NCBI GenBank assembly: GCA_946699065.1
Contig: CAMPDV010000043.1
Span: 310,001 to 374,000 of the forward strand
Direction of reading: 5' to 3'
Length of the DNA stretch: 64,000 nucleotides
Origin: Loxodes magnus
Taxonomy: Eukaryota > Ciliophora > Karyorelictea > Loxodida > Loxodidae
Numbering within the stretch: the first letter of the stretch is position 1; each line of letters begins with the position of its first letter. Position numbers and translations under genes: made by a program. Positions 10,869-25,577 of this stretch are shown here, piece by piece. The notes under the pieces were generated by a model. The model saw only the letters and a program-made list of their open reading frames with translations. It was not told where the DNA came from and did not search any database.

Positions 10869-12830
10869 CCATATCTATTGCTTTCTTTTAAATTATAGGG
10901 CTGGCATTAAAATAATTGGGGATCGCTTTTTAACTAAGCAAATCTCTTAAATACAGTATGCTTTAGTAATACTCTTCTCAAAGCTTTAAACTATCTAGTT
11001 TAGTATTCAGTCTCATTAAATTAAGACTCTTATAGAAATATATCAGCTAAAGCAAGAGTTTAGTGAGCCTTTGCTTCTCAATGAGCTAAATAGCAAAGTT
11101 GCTAAAGCTGCATCAACCTTTTGGTAAACTAAATAAATGGCTAAAGATTAATTTAGCTTTGGGAATAAAAAGTGATAAATAGGAAAAATCTTTGAATACA
11201 ACTAAGGGATCAAAATTAAATTAGGCTTAGAGCTAAAAATTTAGCTAGTCTAAACTAGCAGAGATATACTTACTTAAATTCTATACTTATATAAGAAATC
11301 ATCTATTTGTATTGCACCAAAGTACTAGAAATTAATACTTCCTTGCTTATTAAATGCTAAAAGGGAATAGTCTTTATTTATTCAAGAGAGTTAAGAAATA
11401 AGCACAACAAATAAAAGTATTTTAGTAGCATAATGAATCAATCAAAATTAGACTAAATATTTATAAATTAATGCCATTTAATAATCCTGATACTATATAG
11501 CAATAAATCTTCTTAATGTCTAGAATAATAGTCACATTAATAAAGAGGGAAATATTTAAAGCACTAAGGCTAAGGAAGTTTGCATTAGGCTGCTGTCAAA
11601 TATAACATATTTATAGTAAGGACTATTTTTAAATTTGTTTGGCTAGCAGTTTATTGAATAAGAGATACTAGAGGCAATGAAAGATATACAATTGCTTTAG
11701 TTTACTTATAGTTGCTTTATATTTTTAGTTTGCATCTAATATTAAATGCATGCTATCAGTCAGTTTAGAGTATTTATAGCAATATTTTATTAATAAAGCA
11801 GGATATTGTGCGTACTTATATATCTCTCTAATAGTTAGGAAGATAGATGATAAAATAGAAGTACTTGTATCTTTACAGCTTTGTGTATAAACAGTTAGAG
11901 TAAGTTATATATAAGTAGCTTAATAGTTAGATATAAATAGTTACTTGCTTAAGCATTCCTTTATCAAAGTCCCTTTCTCTCTTTATAAATTCTAATGATT
12001 TACATATAATAAATGCAATCCTATAACTAATTAAGATCATACTAGATTTCAAAAGTTTGCCTCAAAAATAGTTATACAACTTGTAAATTTAAGCTAGAAA
12101 GGAAATTTAAAATAGTAATACTTAAATCCAAAACTGTAAAGTGTAAGTTAAATAGGAATAAGCTAATAAAGAAATATACCTATTAGATACAATAGCAAAC
12201 AGAGGCTCTATTAAATCTTAAATAAAGCTTTATAATAAAACTTTGCAGTGCTAAATTAGCATTTCCTGTCTAGGCTTAAAAATGATGTACATTAGAATAA
12301 CTACTATTTATATAAATGGCCATAGTAAAATCTATTAAGGTATGTTTAGATTATCTATTCAAATAATAAGAAAGAAAAGTTGTAAGTTCTAAGGATATTC
12401 TATTTAATAAAGTGCTATTCATAATTCATAGTAATCAAGTAGATATCAAATTTAGCGTATTAAAGCATTAAAGCACTTATTTCAAATTTTAAGTTAGCAA
12501 GCACTATTTCTAATTTTACTAAACTTGGTCCATTAACTTAACAATATTAATTGCAATTTTAACAGGATAACTTAAAATAAACATATAGGTCTAATATAAG
12601 TGTTTATTATAATCTTAAAGCTAAACAAAAGTATATCCTGTCTTTTTCGCAAAATATAGCAGGATTAAGTAAAGCTAGGATGAAGGTTAATAAAAAGCAA
12701 TTTACTTGAGTGCTTAAAATAATTACTAAAGAGCCTAAATAAAAATTAATTTGCCTAATTAAGCAGTTAGTCGTAGCTGATTTTGAATTAATAGAAGCAT
12801 TAAGTTGATACCTGTTTCTTAATAAAATAA
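10869..12830. other. AT-rich stretch, no supported gene
   Basis: A plus-strand frame from about 10860 to 11430 is mostly open and somewhat protein-like (contains KVAKAASTFWQTKQMAKDQF) but has no ATG near its 5' end and no domain. The rest shows nothing recognisable. Confidence 0.3.
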
Positions 12831-15800
12831 ATGAAATTGGCTTTAATGACTAGTTTCTTTCTTTTAACTTTTCTTATTTTTATCGATGCTAAAGAAGCAT
12901 CAGAAGAAATCTACGTTACTACTCCAGAAGTGTCTAAGTTTTTCAGTATTTCATACTCTAATGGAACAAAAGATTACCCTTTTACTTCCCTATCAGATAC
13001 CATTTATAACTTAAAAGAAGGATCTTCATATACAATTTTTGTATCTCCACATATTCATGAAATGAACTGTTTAGCTTGTAATGCTTGCATTGATAAATGC
13101 GAAATTGTAAGAGGAGGTGCAAAATGAATTAGTACTAAAGTATTTACAATTTAGAAATTTTAAGATTGCGAGACAAGTGAGTAATTCCAAGTAATGTGCT
13201 ACAATAAGGAATAAAATGGAACTCTTTCTATATAAACAAAAGATTTATATCTAAGAATATAGAATGATACTTTAATACTCTAAAACCTAATCATTACAGC
13301 AAAGACATTGAAAAGTTAGAATGTCTATGATTATCAAAATGAATAGTTAATATTTGCCTAGCAATCAACCTTAAGGATGTACAACATACTTGTAGAGAAT
13401 TTCAATAATTAATATTATCGATGCTTATCTATAATAAGCAGCTAGTTAGAAATATATGGATCTACTTTATAACAGTTTAAAACATATAAAAATAGGTAAA
13501 TCATTTAAATTAATCATTCTGTAGCAACAATAGAAAACTGTACCTTTATTTAAAGCTAAGGGAGCGTTATTTATAGTGAGTTTAGTAGTTTGCTAATAAA
13601 CTGTTCCTTGTTTAAATAGAATACAGCTTACTATGGGCCTTTATAGATTATTACCTCAGTCTTAACTGTTTAGAATTCTTAATTTCTATATAATATAGGA
13701 TAAAGCAACGGAGGAGCATTGTTCATTCAAAAAACCAATTCTTACATTAGCCAATCTTAGTTTTAGTATAACGTCGCTAGCTTAAAAGGTGGATCTTTAT
13801 ATTTAGATAATTCTAACAGTTCCATTGAGAAATGCAATTTCGATTGAAATAAAGCATAAGATGGAGGAGCTATTTGAATGAATTAATCTAGTTTAAAGCT
13901 GTTCAATAATTGTAGCTTCATTAGCAATTATGCGAGTTATGGAGGTGCTGCTTTATTTAATAATTCTAAGGCAGATCAGATTTTAATGAGCTATTTCAAC
14001 AATAACAGCGCTGATATCTAAGGGGGAGCTTGTTATATTTACAATACTTCAATAGAAGAGGTTGCAATAAGTAATTTTACAAATAACTAAGCCAAAAAAT
14101 AAGGAGGTGCCTTCTATCTATAATATTCATACATAGCCCAAATTAATATGATTTCAGCAACTAATAACAAAGCTTCTTAATATGATGGAGGTTTTATTTA
14201 CTTAAATTAGTCATCAATAGTTTATGTAAATTATAGTGATTTCTCTTTTAACAGCGCTTATTAATTGGGAGGAGCTTTTTGTCTCATGCAAAATGCATAA
14301 ATAAAACAATTAAGTTATAATAACTTTTCCTATAATTCAATAGATTGGAAAGGAGGAGTCTTTTATGTTGAAAATTCAATTATTTATTCATTACTAAATA
14401 ACTAGTTTTTGCAGAATAAAGGCAGGTCAGGAGCAGTGCTATTTGGCTAAAATTAAACTCTTTATTCTATTGAAAATTGCTCTTTTATAAGTAACTAGGC
14501 CACTTTTGGGATCTTAACTTTTAATTACTCTTAAATATCTCTCTTTGATAGAATTCTAGCATAAAGCAATAAAATAAACTAAGGAACTTTTTATTTTCGA
14601 GGTTCAAAACTTGATTGCTTGAAAAATAGTATATTTGAAGGAAACGCTGCACAAGAAAAAGGAGGAGTTTTTTATGTTTAGGAGAATTCAATTATTATAA
14701 ATGTTGAAAATAACGTTTTCAATAATAACTCAGCTATAATATCTGGAGGAAGCTGATACATATGAAACTCTTAAATTTAATACTTTTACTAGAATTAATT
14801 TACTTAGAATACAGCTAGATAAAGTGGAGGAGTAATGTTCATCATTAATTCAAGCATTCAGCAAATAGTAGAATGCTAATTTATCAAAAACAATGCTTCA
14901 TATGGAGGAGCTTTAGATATTTATTAAGTTGCTATAAGTAAAATCTCTAATGTATATGCATCTGAAAATTAAGCATTATAAGGGTGTGGAGGATTCGCTT
15001 AAATAAATTCTTCAAAAATAGAATATTTTGAATCTAATTTTTTTTCATAGAACTATGCATAGAAAAGTGGAGGAGTTTCTTACTTTCATAATGGTTCTAT
15101 TTCTAATGATATTTATAATTTAACAATTATAAGAAATTCAGCTGAAGGATAAGGGGGAGGCTTCTATTTTGAAAACTTTATTATAAAAAGAATAAAAGAC
15201 TGCTCTTTTATATTAAACAGTGCAAAATTAAATGGAGCAGCTTTAATTGCAATTAATATGAGTATATTATCCATTTAAGACTGCATTTTTGATTAAAATT
15301 AAGGTGAAAGTAGCGGAGCTCTTTACTTTTAGAACACGAGCATCAATTTAATTTCTAGGATCTATTCATCTCAAAATTAGGCTAATAATGGGAACGGAGG
15401 ATTTTCAAGTTTTGTATCTTCTTAAGTAAAAATTTTGGAAAATAGCTAATTTTTAAAAGGCAAAGCTTATAAATAAGGTGGAGCCTTTTACTTTTCTTAA
15501 AGTTCGATTCTTGATAATATTGAAAACTTAACTTTTGAAGAAAATGTTGCTGAAAAAGAATCAGGAGGCTGTTTCTTTTTTGAAAACACTAGAATGAAAT
15601 AAATTTTAAACTGCTAATTTATTAAAAATTAAGCGAATACAAGTGGAGGAGTAATTAGCTCAATTACTGCTGATATTTAATCAGTAAAGAGCTGCCTTTT
15701 CTTACAAAATAGTGCAAAATCTAGTGGAGTTCTTGATTTAGTTAATTCAAGTTTAACCGAATTAATAGACATAGTAGCTGAAAAAAATGAAGCAACAAAT

Positions 15801-18800
15801 GGAAATGGAGGATTTTCTTAATTTAAGCATTCAACTATCCATTAAGTGATAAATAGTACATTTATGTATAATAATGCTTCATATGATGGAGGTGCTTTTT
15901 ATTTTGAAGTCTAAACTACAACGAATTTGCTAACCCTTTAGAATTGTTAGTTTGTTTCTAATTAAGCTAGCTCAGGAAGTGCTATTTTTATATAAGAGTA
16001 GTAGATATCTTTAATTAATCTTTAGGTAATAAATAACCTAGCATTAAGTTAAGGAATACTATTCTTCAGTAAATCCGAAGTTACTATTACATAAGTTTAT
16101 GCTGAAAACAACGAAGCAAATTAAGGAGGCTTGATCTATAGTATCAACTCATAAGTTGCTATTGATAATTTAACAGCCATCAAAAATAAAGCATAAGAAG
16201 GAGGAGTCCTGTATCAATAAAGTGGATATTTATACTTAAATCACTTAGAAATCTAAGAAAACAAAGCTTAGACAGGAGGCTGCTTTTGGTTAAATATCGT
16301 GCTATCAGTAATTAATATAATGCAATGCAATTTTATTATGAACTAGGCAGAAAAATAAGGTGGAGTCATATATGCTTAGTATGGAAATTTTTCTATGGAA
16401 GAGATTTAGATTGAGTATAACTAAGTAGACAGTGGATCAATATTTTATTTATACTAATCAGATTTAAATTTATCCAACATTTAATTATTGTACAATGAAG
16501 CAAAAAGAGAATCAATTCTATTCCTATAAGACTCAAGCGCTAGATTTAAGTAAGTCGAAATGATTAGCAATATAGCTTTAGGAGGTAATTTGATAGACAT
16601 TTCTAACTCTGGCATCTTTCTTTTAGATAACTGTACTCTGTAAAATAATGAAGCAAACTAAGTTGTATTTACTCAGTAGATAAAGAATACAACTATGCTA
16701 AAAACCATTTTTATTTCCAACCTTGCATAGTTAAATTTGATATAAAGTAGTAACTATCAAATATAATTTATGGACAGTCATATAGAGAAAAATGAAGTAT
16801 TAAGTGGGTCTATATTTGCTATCTTAAATCAAAATTTCTAGTTTATTAACAGTAGTGTGGTTAAAAATTTCGCAACTAATACATTCATTTTAAACTTAAA
16901 GTATGCAAAGGGAAATTTTGATAATTCGTTTTTTTTAAATAATTTCGCAACAAAGGGAGGATCAATTTCATCTTAGCTTTCCAATTATAAAATCACAAGA
17001 TGCTTTTTTAAAGAAAATGAAGCTTAAAACTAAGGAGGAGTTATAGATGCTAATCAGGATTAAATTTAAGTTTCTAATTGTACCTTTATAAAGAACAAAG
17101 CTCTTAATGGAGCTGTATTTTAAGTTTCTTAAGGGAACATAACTATTAATTTCATTAAAGTAGAAGAAAACGAAGCATCATCAGGAGGCTTTGTGAAATC
17201 AGATTAATCCAACATAACTGTTAATAATTCTATTTTTATAAAAAATAAAGCATAAGAAGGAGCTGTTTTTCATATTTCCACAACAAATCTGTTCTTCAAT
17301 TAAAGCGAATGTAACCAAAATGAAGCGCATAGTAAGGGAGGAGTTTGCTACTTACAAATGAATAGCTATTTTAAGAGTGAAAATTCAACTTTTTGGAGTA
17401 ATAATGGTAATGAGGGAGCAATTGTATATGCTCAAAGTTCTTAATTTGAAATAAATAATTCACTAATTTATTCCAATTTAGCATATTCAATAGGCATTAT
17501 AAATTTATGAACTTCAAATTAGCAGAAGCCAAGCTTAATATAAAGTACTTAGATTGCAAATAACTTTGCCAAGATATCAGCAGTATTTGTTTATTAAAGT
17601 AGTTTGAATTTTAATAAATCGGTTATGTCTAATAACTCAGCTATAACATAAACATCTGGTATGGTATTATTAAGTTCTAGACTCTTTGTCAATTAATCTG
17701 TTTTCGAAGATTAGAAAGGACTGACAGGAGTCTTTATTTCAAGTGATTTTCAAGCAGAAATAGAAATTAATAATACAAACTTTTATAGAGGGGAAGGATA
17801 ATAAGGAGGTTGTATTTATATAAAGCAGACTACAATAAGATTAAATTAAGTTAGCTTCAAAGATATGACAGCGAATTAAGGAGGAGTTATTTATTCGATA
17901 TAATCCAATTTGACTATTTACAATACTAGTTTCTATAATATTTCTGCCTTAGATTACTAAGGATCTATAGTATACATGCAAAGCTCTAATATGACAATGC
18001 AAGATTGTCTACTCTGATATTATGTAAACACCGCTGTAGCTATCGAAGTAAGTAGTTACTTAAAATTGAATCGCACAACTTTTGTTTACGGTATAAGTGA
18101 TAAATATATAGGAGCAGCTGTTTATTCTAAAAATTCATAAATAGAAATGTATAATTGTAACTGTACAAACCAATAGTCAATATCAGGCTCTTGCTTCAGT
18201 ATTGAAAATGACTTTAACTAAAATTACTCTAATTTTATTCTAAATAATTCTTTCACCTAATGTATAGGCTTTGAGTAAGGGGGAGCAGGGTTCTGCTAAA
18301 ATGCTAACGTATAGATTAAGTAAAACTAATTTTAGAATAATAAACTTCAAGGAGGAAAGTATTAAATTCCAAAAGGAGGAGCTTTAAGACTGTTTTGTGA
18401 TAATTACTAAGCTTGCTAGTATTAAATGCATAATAATACATTTTTTAATAACTTTGTATCTAATTCAATAGGAGAAGGGGGAGCCATTTCTTTCTAAGGT
18501 ACTTTTCCTGATATATTTCCAGATGTTAAAAGCTAAGAATCTTGCCTTTTATTTAAAAACAACTCTGCATTCTATGGAAACAATATAGGTTCTTTCGCTT
18601 TTAAATTGTATAATTAATCTATTGAAGATGTCCTAAGTCACTGTACAAATGAAAATAAAAAGCGTTTATTATTAATAGATGAATTACCAGGCTTTCCTCT
18701 ACCAGAAAAAAGTGTATAAATAGTAGATGTTTATGGTCAATTGGTTACTACAGATAATTCTTCTATTGCTTAAATTTTTTCCGATGATGCAGAGTTATCA

Positions 18801-21242
18801 GGAAAGACAAGAATACAAGCAGAGTAAGGTATTTTTATCATAAAAGATATATCTATAAAAGCTTAGCCTGGAACATACGTAAATTTGTAATTAGAAACGA
18901 ATGCTATAGATTAAGAAAGCTTACTTTTAAATGATGAAATGACTAATAAAATACAAGTGCAAGTATATTTGAATTATTGTCTTTAAGGATAAATTTTAAT
19001 AGATGGAAATACATGTTAAGATTGCTTACTTGGATAGTACTCTTTAGATGCAGGTGATAAATATTGTAAAGAATGCTTAGATAATGGAAGGTGTTATGGA
19101 AGCGATTTAATCACTCCTAAAGAAGGATATTGAAGAAAAAATTGTACTGAATAAAAAATTCATTAATGTCCTTATTTTGATGCTTGCCTAGGAAGTATTT
19201 TAAATAGCAAATTTGTTGATTATTATAAGCAATAATCAGATTAGGCATAAAGAGAGTCTATGAAAGAATTGATAAATTGATAAGGAAGTTGCAAAGAAGG
19301 TCATAAGGGAATAATGTGTGATGTTTGCGATTAAGATTGAACAAAAGACAGTTAAAATAGATGCTAAAAATGTTATGATAAAAGCGCTGAAGTTATCCTG
19401 TTGATTATAATTATATTTGTATTTATAATTTATAATACTTACGTTGTTAAGACTACCTTAAAATCTACTACTCAGGAAGATTAATATGATGGAGTTTATT
19501 TTAAAATTATTACAAACTATATGCAAATCTGCACTCTTATCTAAAACTTTAATTTAAGCTGGCCTGATTTTATTATTTCAGCATTCAAATTAAACTAGGA
19601 ATTTACTTCAGCCACTTCTACAATATTTACGCTTGATTGTATAATGAAAGATGGAGAGGAGAGATATTACAGCAAAGTATTAATTAATATTTCAATACCT
19701 GTTATAATATTAATAGTAACTCTAGTTTTCTTATGTTTATGATCCTTAATTACGTGAAAGCCTTTTAATAAATCATGGTTTATCACAACTATGAGTGTTT
19801 CATTTTTCTAGATTTATACAAACCTAACTCTTATTATTTTTAGTTCCTTCAGTTGTTATGAAATTTCAGATGATTTTTTAAGTTTGAACTCATATAGTGA
19901 TATACAATGCTGACATGGAAATCATCGTAAGTTTGTACTAACTTTTACCTTACCAGGTTTATTAATTTATGGAATAATGGTTCCATTAATTGTATTATAG
20001 TATCTTTATAAGCATCGTAATTAATTATAGTCTTATAAAATGATTTCTTAATTTGGATTTTTACTAGAAGGATATAAAGAAGAGTTTTACTACTGAGAAT
20101 TTATTAAGATGTATTAAAAGTTTGCTATTTCCTCTGTCTTCATTTTCCTTCAAAAAGCATCTTTAATTTTCTAAATTTGATGCTTAATTTTAATTCTAAT
20201 TTTGAGTATAATTCTATAGCTTAGGAACTAACCTTTTGCTAAAAAGGAATTAAACGATTTGGAAATGAAATCTTTAGCTATTTCAGCTTTTATTTTGTAT
20301 CTAGGAATTTATTTTGAATCAGGAGAACGCTATTATTATATGGATCTCACTTCTTTAATGCTTGCAGTAGCTACAAATGCTTATTTTATTAAAGTTTGAC
20401 TAAGTCTATTACTAATAGAGTATGGATAAAGAATATAAAAGAAACAACTAAAACTGTACTTTTGATTTGGTTTCCTTAAAAAATAAGTGAAGCTATTGGA
20501 TATCATAAAGAAATGAGAGTAAGATAAAATAACTTAAGAAACTGAATCTCAGGAGAGTATTAAGGACAATAAGCATAGCATTAAACTATATACCTAATTT
20601 GAAGATAGAAACTATGTAAAAATGCTTTAATCATTAGAAAGTTAGCTCCTGTTTAGTATGAGCTTATTTTAGCTCCATAAGCTCAACATTAAAAACTAGT
20701 ATTAATCTTAAGAGAAATATTGATCAAGTAGAATAAGAAAATTCTTATAATATTATGAGTAGTTTGAAGGATAACTTATATAATATCAACCCTCTAATAT
20801 TTAAATTAAAAGTACTTACGCAACTCAAGAAAACCTGAGTCTAAAGAAAATAAACGAAATCTAAGTTCATAGTGTTAATAAACAAAATTCACTTAAATCA
20901 AATTAAAAAAATAAATCATTTTTAAATTAAGAACCTTAATAAATAAAAAAGAGCTTCAACATATAAGGATAAATTTCAAAAATAAAGGATATTTTTGCTC
21001 TGAATTAAAGTTTTCAGTCATAAGCATAACAGGAAACTTTATATACAATTTAAGAATCTATAGAGGAATCTCAGGAATAAGAATAGTAAATATAATGTAG
21101 CAATAACCAAACTTTTGATTAAACTCAAAATGAATTCAATATTTAGCTGAGCTAGTTTTTAGAAGAATTTAAAGAAGATGAAAAATCGTAAAGCTGTCTT
21201 TAAGGAACTTTTTAATTAAATAAATATTCTTTGATTCTCTGA
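12831..21242 (+). CDS. Giant beta-helix (pectin-lyase-fold) surface protein with multi-TM C-terminus
   Basis: One continuous frame of 2804 codons from ATG 12831 to TGA 21240-21242. Residues 1-20 are a signal peptide (LALMTSFFLLTFLIFI). Residues about 150-1950 are parallel beta-helix rungs with the recurring element GGA/GGV-(F/Y)-...-N(S/T), as in polymorphic-membrane-protein-like repeats. A Cys-rich segment follows (about 2050-2185: CQDCLLGQY, GYWRKNC, GIMCDVC), then about seven membrane segments (2189-2560, first VILLIIIIFVFII) with the NFNLSWP motif seen in large ciliate membrane proteins of this layout, and a Gln/Lys-rich tail of about 240 residues. Many Trp are TGA (GGAIW, GYWRKN, CLWSLITW). 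The protein should be displayed at the cell surface or cortex with the rungs outside; ligand unknown. The last TGA could in principle be read through. Confidence 0.88.
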
Positions 21243-23856
21243 GTCAAAATCTCTTTATAATAATATTAATGCTTAATAAAGAAGTTTAAAAAAATAAACC
21301 AGGAACATTTTTAAAATAGAAAAATTTTATATAATTTTATATTCATGGTAGTAAATTTTTGGAAAGTCTTACTCTATTAAAATAGAAATATAGTTTCAAT
21401 CAAACAAACAGCAGAATCTTTATGTATCTCGTTATCAATTCTTTAATTGTTGCTTTACGCTCAGAATAAATGTTTTTATACTTTTAATTCAAGCATTATC
21501 TTACTTTCACTCATTCAAACATGAACCATATCCAGGTTGTTAATCAATAATTACACAATTAACATTATAATGTAAGTCAGAAATTATCATTATAGTCATT
21601 AGTCGTATTTTGATCCTTCAATATCTATTTTAGTAACCATTTGGACGCTTCTAAGTAAATGTTTATCTGTTTTCATAATTAAATTACAAAAATTTTTATA
21701 AATTTAGATAGATTTATTAGTTAAATTCAATTATATTAGCTTACCTTTATTCAATTCATAATAAATCACCAATCTCATTATTATTTATCTAATTTATTTC
21801 TTTTAATGCATTATCTTGGAAAAAATTTACAGTTCTCAACAACTTAAAACAGCAATAATAGTCTCTATGTAAGTATGTATCTTGTTTATTTGAAAATAAC
21901 TAATAAACGTATAGAAATCCTTAATGAAAAAGATTATTTTCAAATCCAATTGATGGTATGTATTCTATCTGTTTTTATCAAAAATTTTTTCTTAATTCTT
22001 AGAGAGCAAGCTTTGAAAAATTATCTGGCTTATAATTTTTTAATTATTATAATCCAATATTTTAATAATATCTGAAAATATTCTTCCCCAGCAATTCAAT
22101 CATTTCTTCTTAACTTCTCTACTGATACTTTATTTGTTATCTCCTCATTTGAATTTTAAAAGGTTTTTTCTTTATTTAGGTAAATAAAATAAAACTCTAT
22201 TTTTTTACAGCTTTTTTAATTTTTTTGAAGCATTTAATAAAGTAACCAAAATATCACTGCCAAATAATCAAAGTACTTAAATAAAAGGTTCATAATATTA
22301 AATTAGCGATTATATATCCTACAGATAATATTATAATAATGCTGATAATTTAGATAAATTTCATTTGAAAAGTGATAGAACAAACTTGATGACTTCTGAA
22401 ATTGATACAGGATGCAATATTTATAAGAACTACAACTGTTTAATAATAAATTAATAAAAGTAGTAAAATTTATTTAATTTGCTTAATAAAGCATCAATAC
22501 ATCTTTTTAATAGGAAAGCATTTCTTTAAAATTTCTACTTTTTATAGAATTTATTTATAGTAATCTATTTTAAAAAATATAATAATAGTGATATTTATAG
22601 TTATACGAATACTTAATAACTATTTACGAAACTTTAAAAATATTATATTAGGTATAATGAAAAGCTCATTAAAATAACTTAAGCAAATTAGGATTTTAAA
22701 TAAAAGTTTTTTTAAATCCAACTACTTTATACTATGCAAGCAATAATTTATAAATATTGCAATTTTAATTTTAAAATTAATTATAGCTTATTAAATATTT
22801 ATCCAATCAATTTAAAATTCTCTATATTTTGATATATAAGAAAGCTGATTAAGAGATTATTGATATAAAAGAAATAATAATCTGCACTAGACATGAAATA
22901 ATTGATGTTAAAATAAAAAATTAGGAAAGCTTCATATAATAGAAGATAAATTCTTTTTAATATTATCTAATAATTTTTCCTTACCTTATAATATCATTTT
23001 ATAAATTAGAAAACTTAAAATACAATTTGCATTTAGAGCAATTATTTTATTTTAATATCTCAAATTATATTTCTTCAATTAACTATTTGCTAGCATCTCA
23101 AACTTAATAATCTTTAATCTTTAACTTTTAGCATTTTAGCTAAATTTTTTATTTAACAATATATTTATAGCTAGATACTTCCTCATCTTGTAATGAAAGT
23201 AGTTTTTAAAGTAAAATAATATTTTATACTCATATAGATCACAATCCAATCTTAGTCTAATCTAATTTTAAATGGATATTGAATAACTAAAAAATAGAAA
23301 CTAATATAGAGACCTTAATGATCTTAGTAAAAATAAAAGATAATCCATACTTTTAATTATGAATAGTTAATTAAGAATTAGCTTTAATGAATTATTGCTA
23401 AAATTTATAGAAAATTAGTTAAATAAAGCAAACTTAAAAATAAAAAATTAATTAAGAAGCAGCATTTTAGATAAAAACTTGCTTATATTTATACAATTAA
23501 TCATATGCTTATTCTTCCACTTACACTCTATAATTTACAAAGTAAAATTACTTATTTAAAATTTGTTTAATTTCTAAATAAATACTTTTAAATTATTTCT
23601 CTCTTTACTTATTAAATCAGCTATAGTCCATATACGTTAAAGTTGAAAAATATCAAAACAAATAAGGTACTTTGTTTATTGTATAATAATATGAGACTTT
23701 TATTTATAAATTTAGAATGAATTTCTTCAAAATACCATACCTGAATAAGGTAAATATATGAATTTATAGATAGTATAAAATGTAAAAAGGTTGATTATTC
23801 AAGTATTTTTTTAGTAATCTAAGTAGTTTAAAGATAATTATCTTGGTAAAAATATA
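21243..23856. other. AT-rich stretch between convergent genes
   Basis: A minus-strand frame from about 22160 to 21300 can be read with seven TGAs as Trp, but TGA occurs there at the random rate, so I do not call it. No RNA gene recognised. Confidence 0.3.
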
Positions 23857-25377
23857 TCACTTTTTATAAAGTTTAGCTCTAGCTTTATTTTTTACTTTTA
23901 TGCCTTATATCAGTCCTAATGAATAGTTTCTTGTCAAATTTTTTAAACGATTACAGCTCATATATTCACTTGTTTGAATTACATTTTAATCTATCTTGTA
24001 TTCAACTTTTTATTGACTCATATATTTTTTAGAAGAAAAAGTTTCTAAATTTAGTGCTTTCTTATTAGTATAAGTTTAAAAGAGTTGCTTCTTCTTTTTA
24101 CTTTTACGCTATTATAAATTTATATTTTTGTGATTTTAATCCTTTTATTAATCTTATCTTGAGATTTTATTAGTGCTTTAGTAGTTAAAATTTAGATTCT
24201 AAAGATTTTATCTTTAGTTCATAATTATATAGGGATCTAAGATTTTACTTTCAACCTTAACTTTATTAATATTCAGATTTCAAAAATCAATACTTTTACT
24301 TTTTTTTCGTCTTTTTAAAAAATCACACAGAAGCTTTTCGTATTACTATTAGTCTCGATTTTGATAAGAATCATGCTTATCTATTTTTATTTCATCTTTT
24401 GATTTTTCTTAATCTTTGGCTAGTAAATCCACTTAAAAAAGAGAATCCTTAATATATGTCTCTTATTTAAGATTTTTTATTAGCTAATTTTAATCTTAAA
24501 TTCCTACTATTTTTTCGAAATCACTTATCTCCTTTCTATTTATTTATTTGACTTATTCTTCATTTTCAAGTTAAAGAAAAGCAGAGCATTTATCTAAATT
24601 AGCGCAATTAACTTGCTATTTCTTTTGTTTTTTTAAATATCTTGGGCTTAAAACAAAGATAGGATAGTTAAACTTTACTAAATAATTGTTTATCTTTTTT
24701 TTAACTTTTTCTTATTTTTATAGTTTTTTTTGTTCCTTCTTCTCCTAAATTAAATGTTAAGCATTTATTTCTTCTTCATATAAATTATTTAATATGTTTA
24801 AATTCTCAGTTTCAGGCTCAAATCCTACTAATTATTTTTATTGTTTTATGATTTCTTCGTAATTTTCTTAGATTTTCATTTTTGGTCTAGCAAAATTCAA
24901 AAAATCTAATTCGAAAGAAGCTGTTTTTTATACTTTTTAATCGAATTTGGAAAAATTATTTTTCAGTTTATTAATGATGATATTGTGAACTAATGTGAGG
25001 CACTTTTATTTAAAATTATTTTAAGATTCTGAAGTAGGTAAGTTTTATAAACTAAAGGCATAATCACTTAGATATTCAGCTTTTTTAATTCATGCTCCTC
25101 TACATGAAATACACTTACAAGATCTAGATCTAAACATTTTACTTATTTGTTTGTATTTTTTTATGCTCATTTATTTATCTACTTTGCTAATTAAGTTATT
25201 TTTATATTTGTTCATTTCAGAATTCATTATACTCTAACTTTTTATTGTCTTATTCTTTGAAAATTTATTAATTATTTTTATTTTCTCTTTTATGCTTTGA
25301 GTATTTTGAGTCTTTATCTATTCCTTAAATTACAATATATTAATTTGCTATTTGGAAAGTTCTAATTAAGCGTTCAT
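23857..25377 (-). CDS. Unknown Lys/Gln-rich protein with a small Cys cluster
   Basis: Frame of 506 codons from ATG 25377 to TGA 23857-23859 with two internal TGAs read as Trp. The N-terminal 50 residues are helical (ELSKQQINILQFKEQIKTQN). Near residue 85 lies a Cys cluster, SRSCKCISCRGAW, resembling half of a zinc site. The remainder is very basic and Gln-rich with short helices (EEEINAQHLIQEKKEQKKL). No family recognised. The frame stays open about 80 nt upstream of the chosen ATG without another ATG, so an upstream exon is possible. It is divergent from U6 (start 25578). Basic, low-complexity composition suggests a nucleic-acid or cytoskeletal partner, but this is a guess. Confidence 0.55.
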
Positions 25378-25577
25378 AAGATTATTAAGATCTATGCGAC
25401 TATCTTAAATAGTAATTTCAAGCTACTAAAGATTCTAAAGGATACTAGAGTCTTTAATTATGTTTAAGCATTATATTATGCTAGTATTATTTAATATTAT
25501 TTGCTTAGTGCTATTAAAAAACCTTAATAAAATAAAAGTAAAAGATCTATCTTTTTATACTTTCACTATCTTTATTA

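Noticed and set aside
21300-22160. Minus-strand frame that reads as protein if seven TGAs are Trp
   Set aside because: TGA frequency equals the random rate, no domain, and its end would run into the beta-helix gene.
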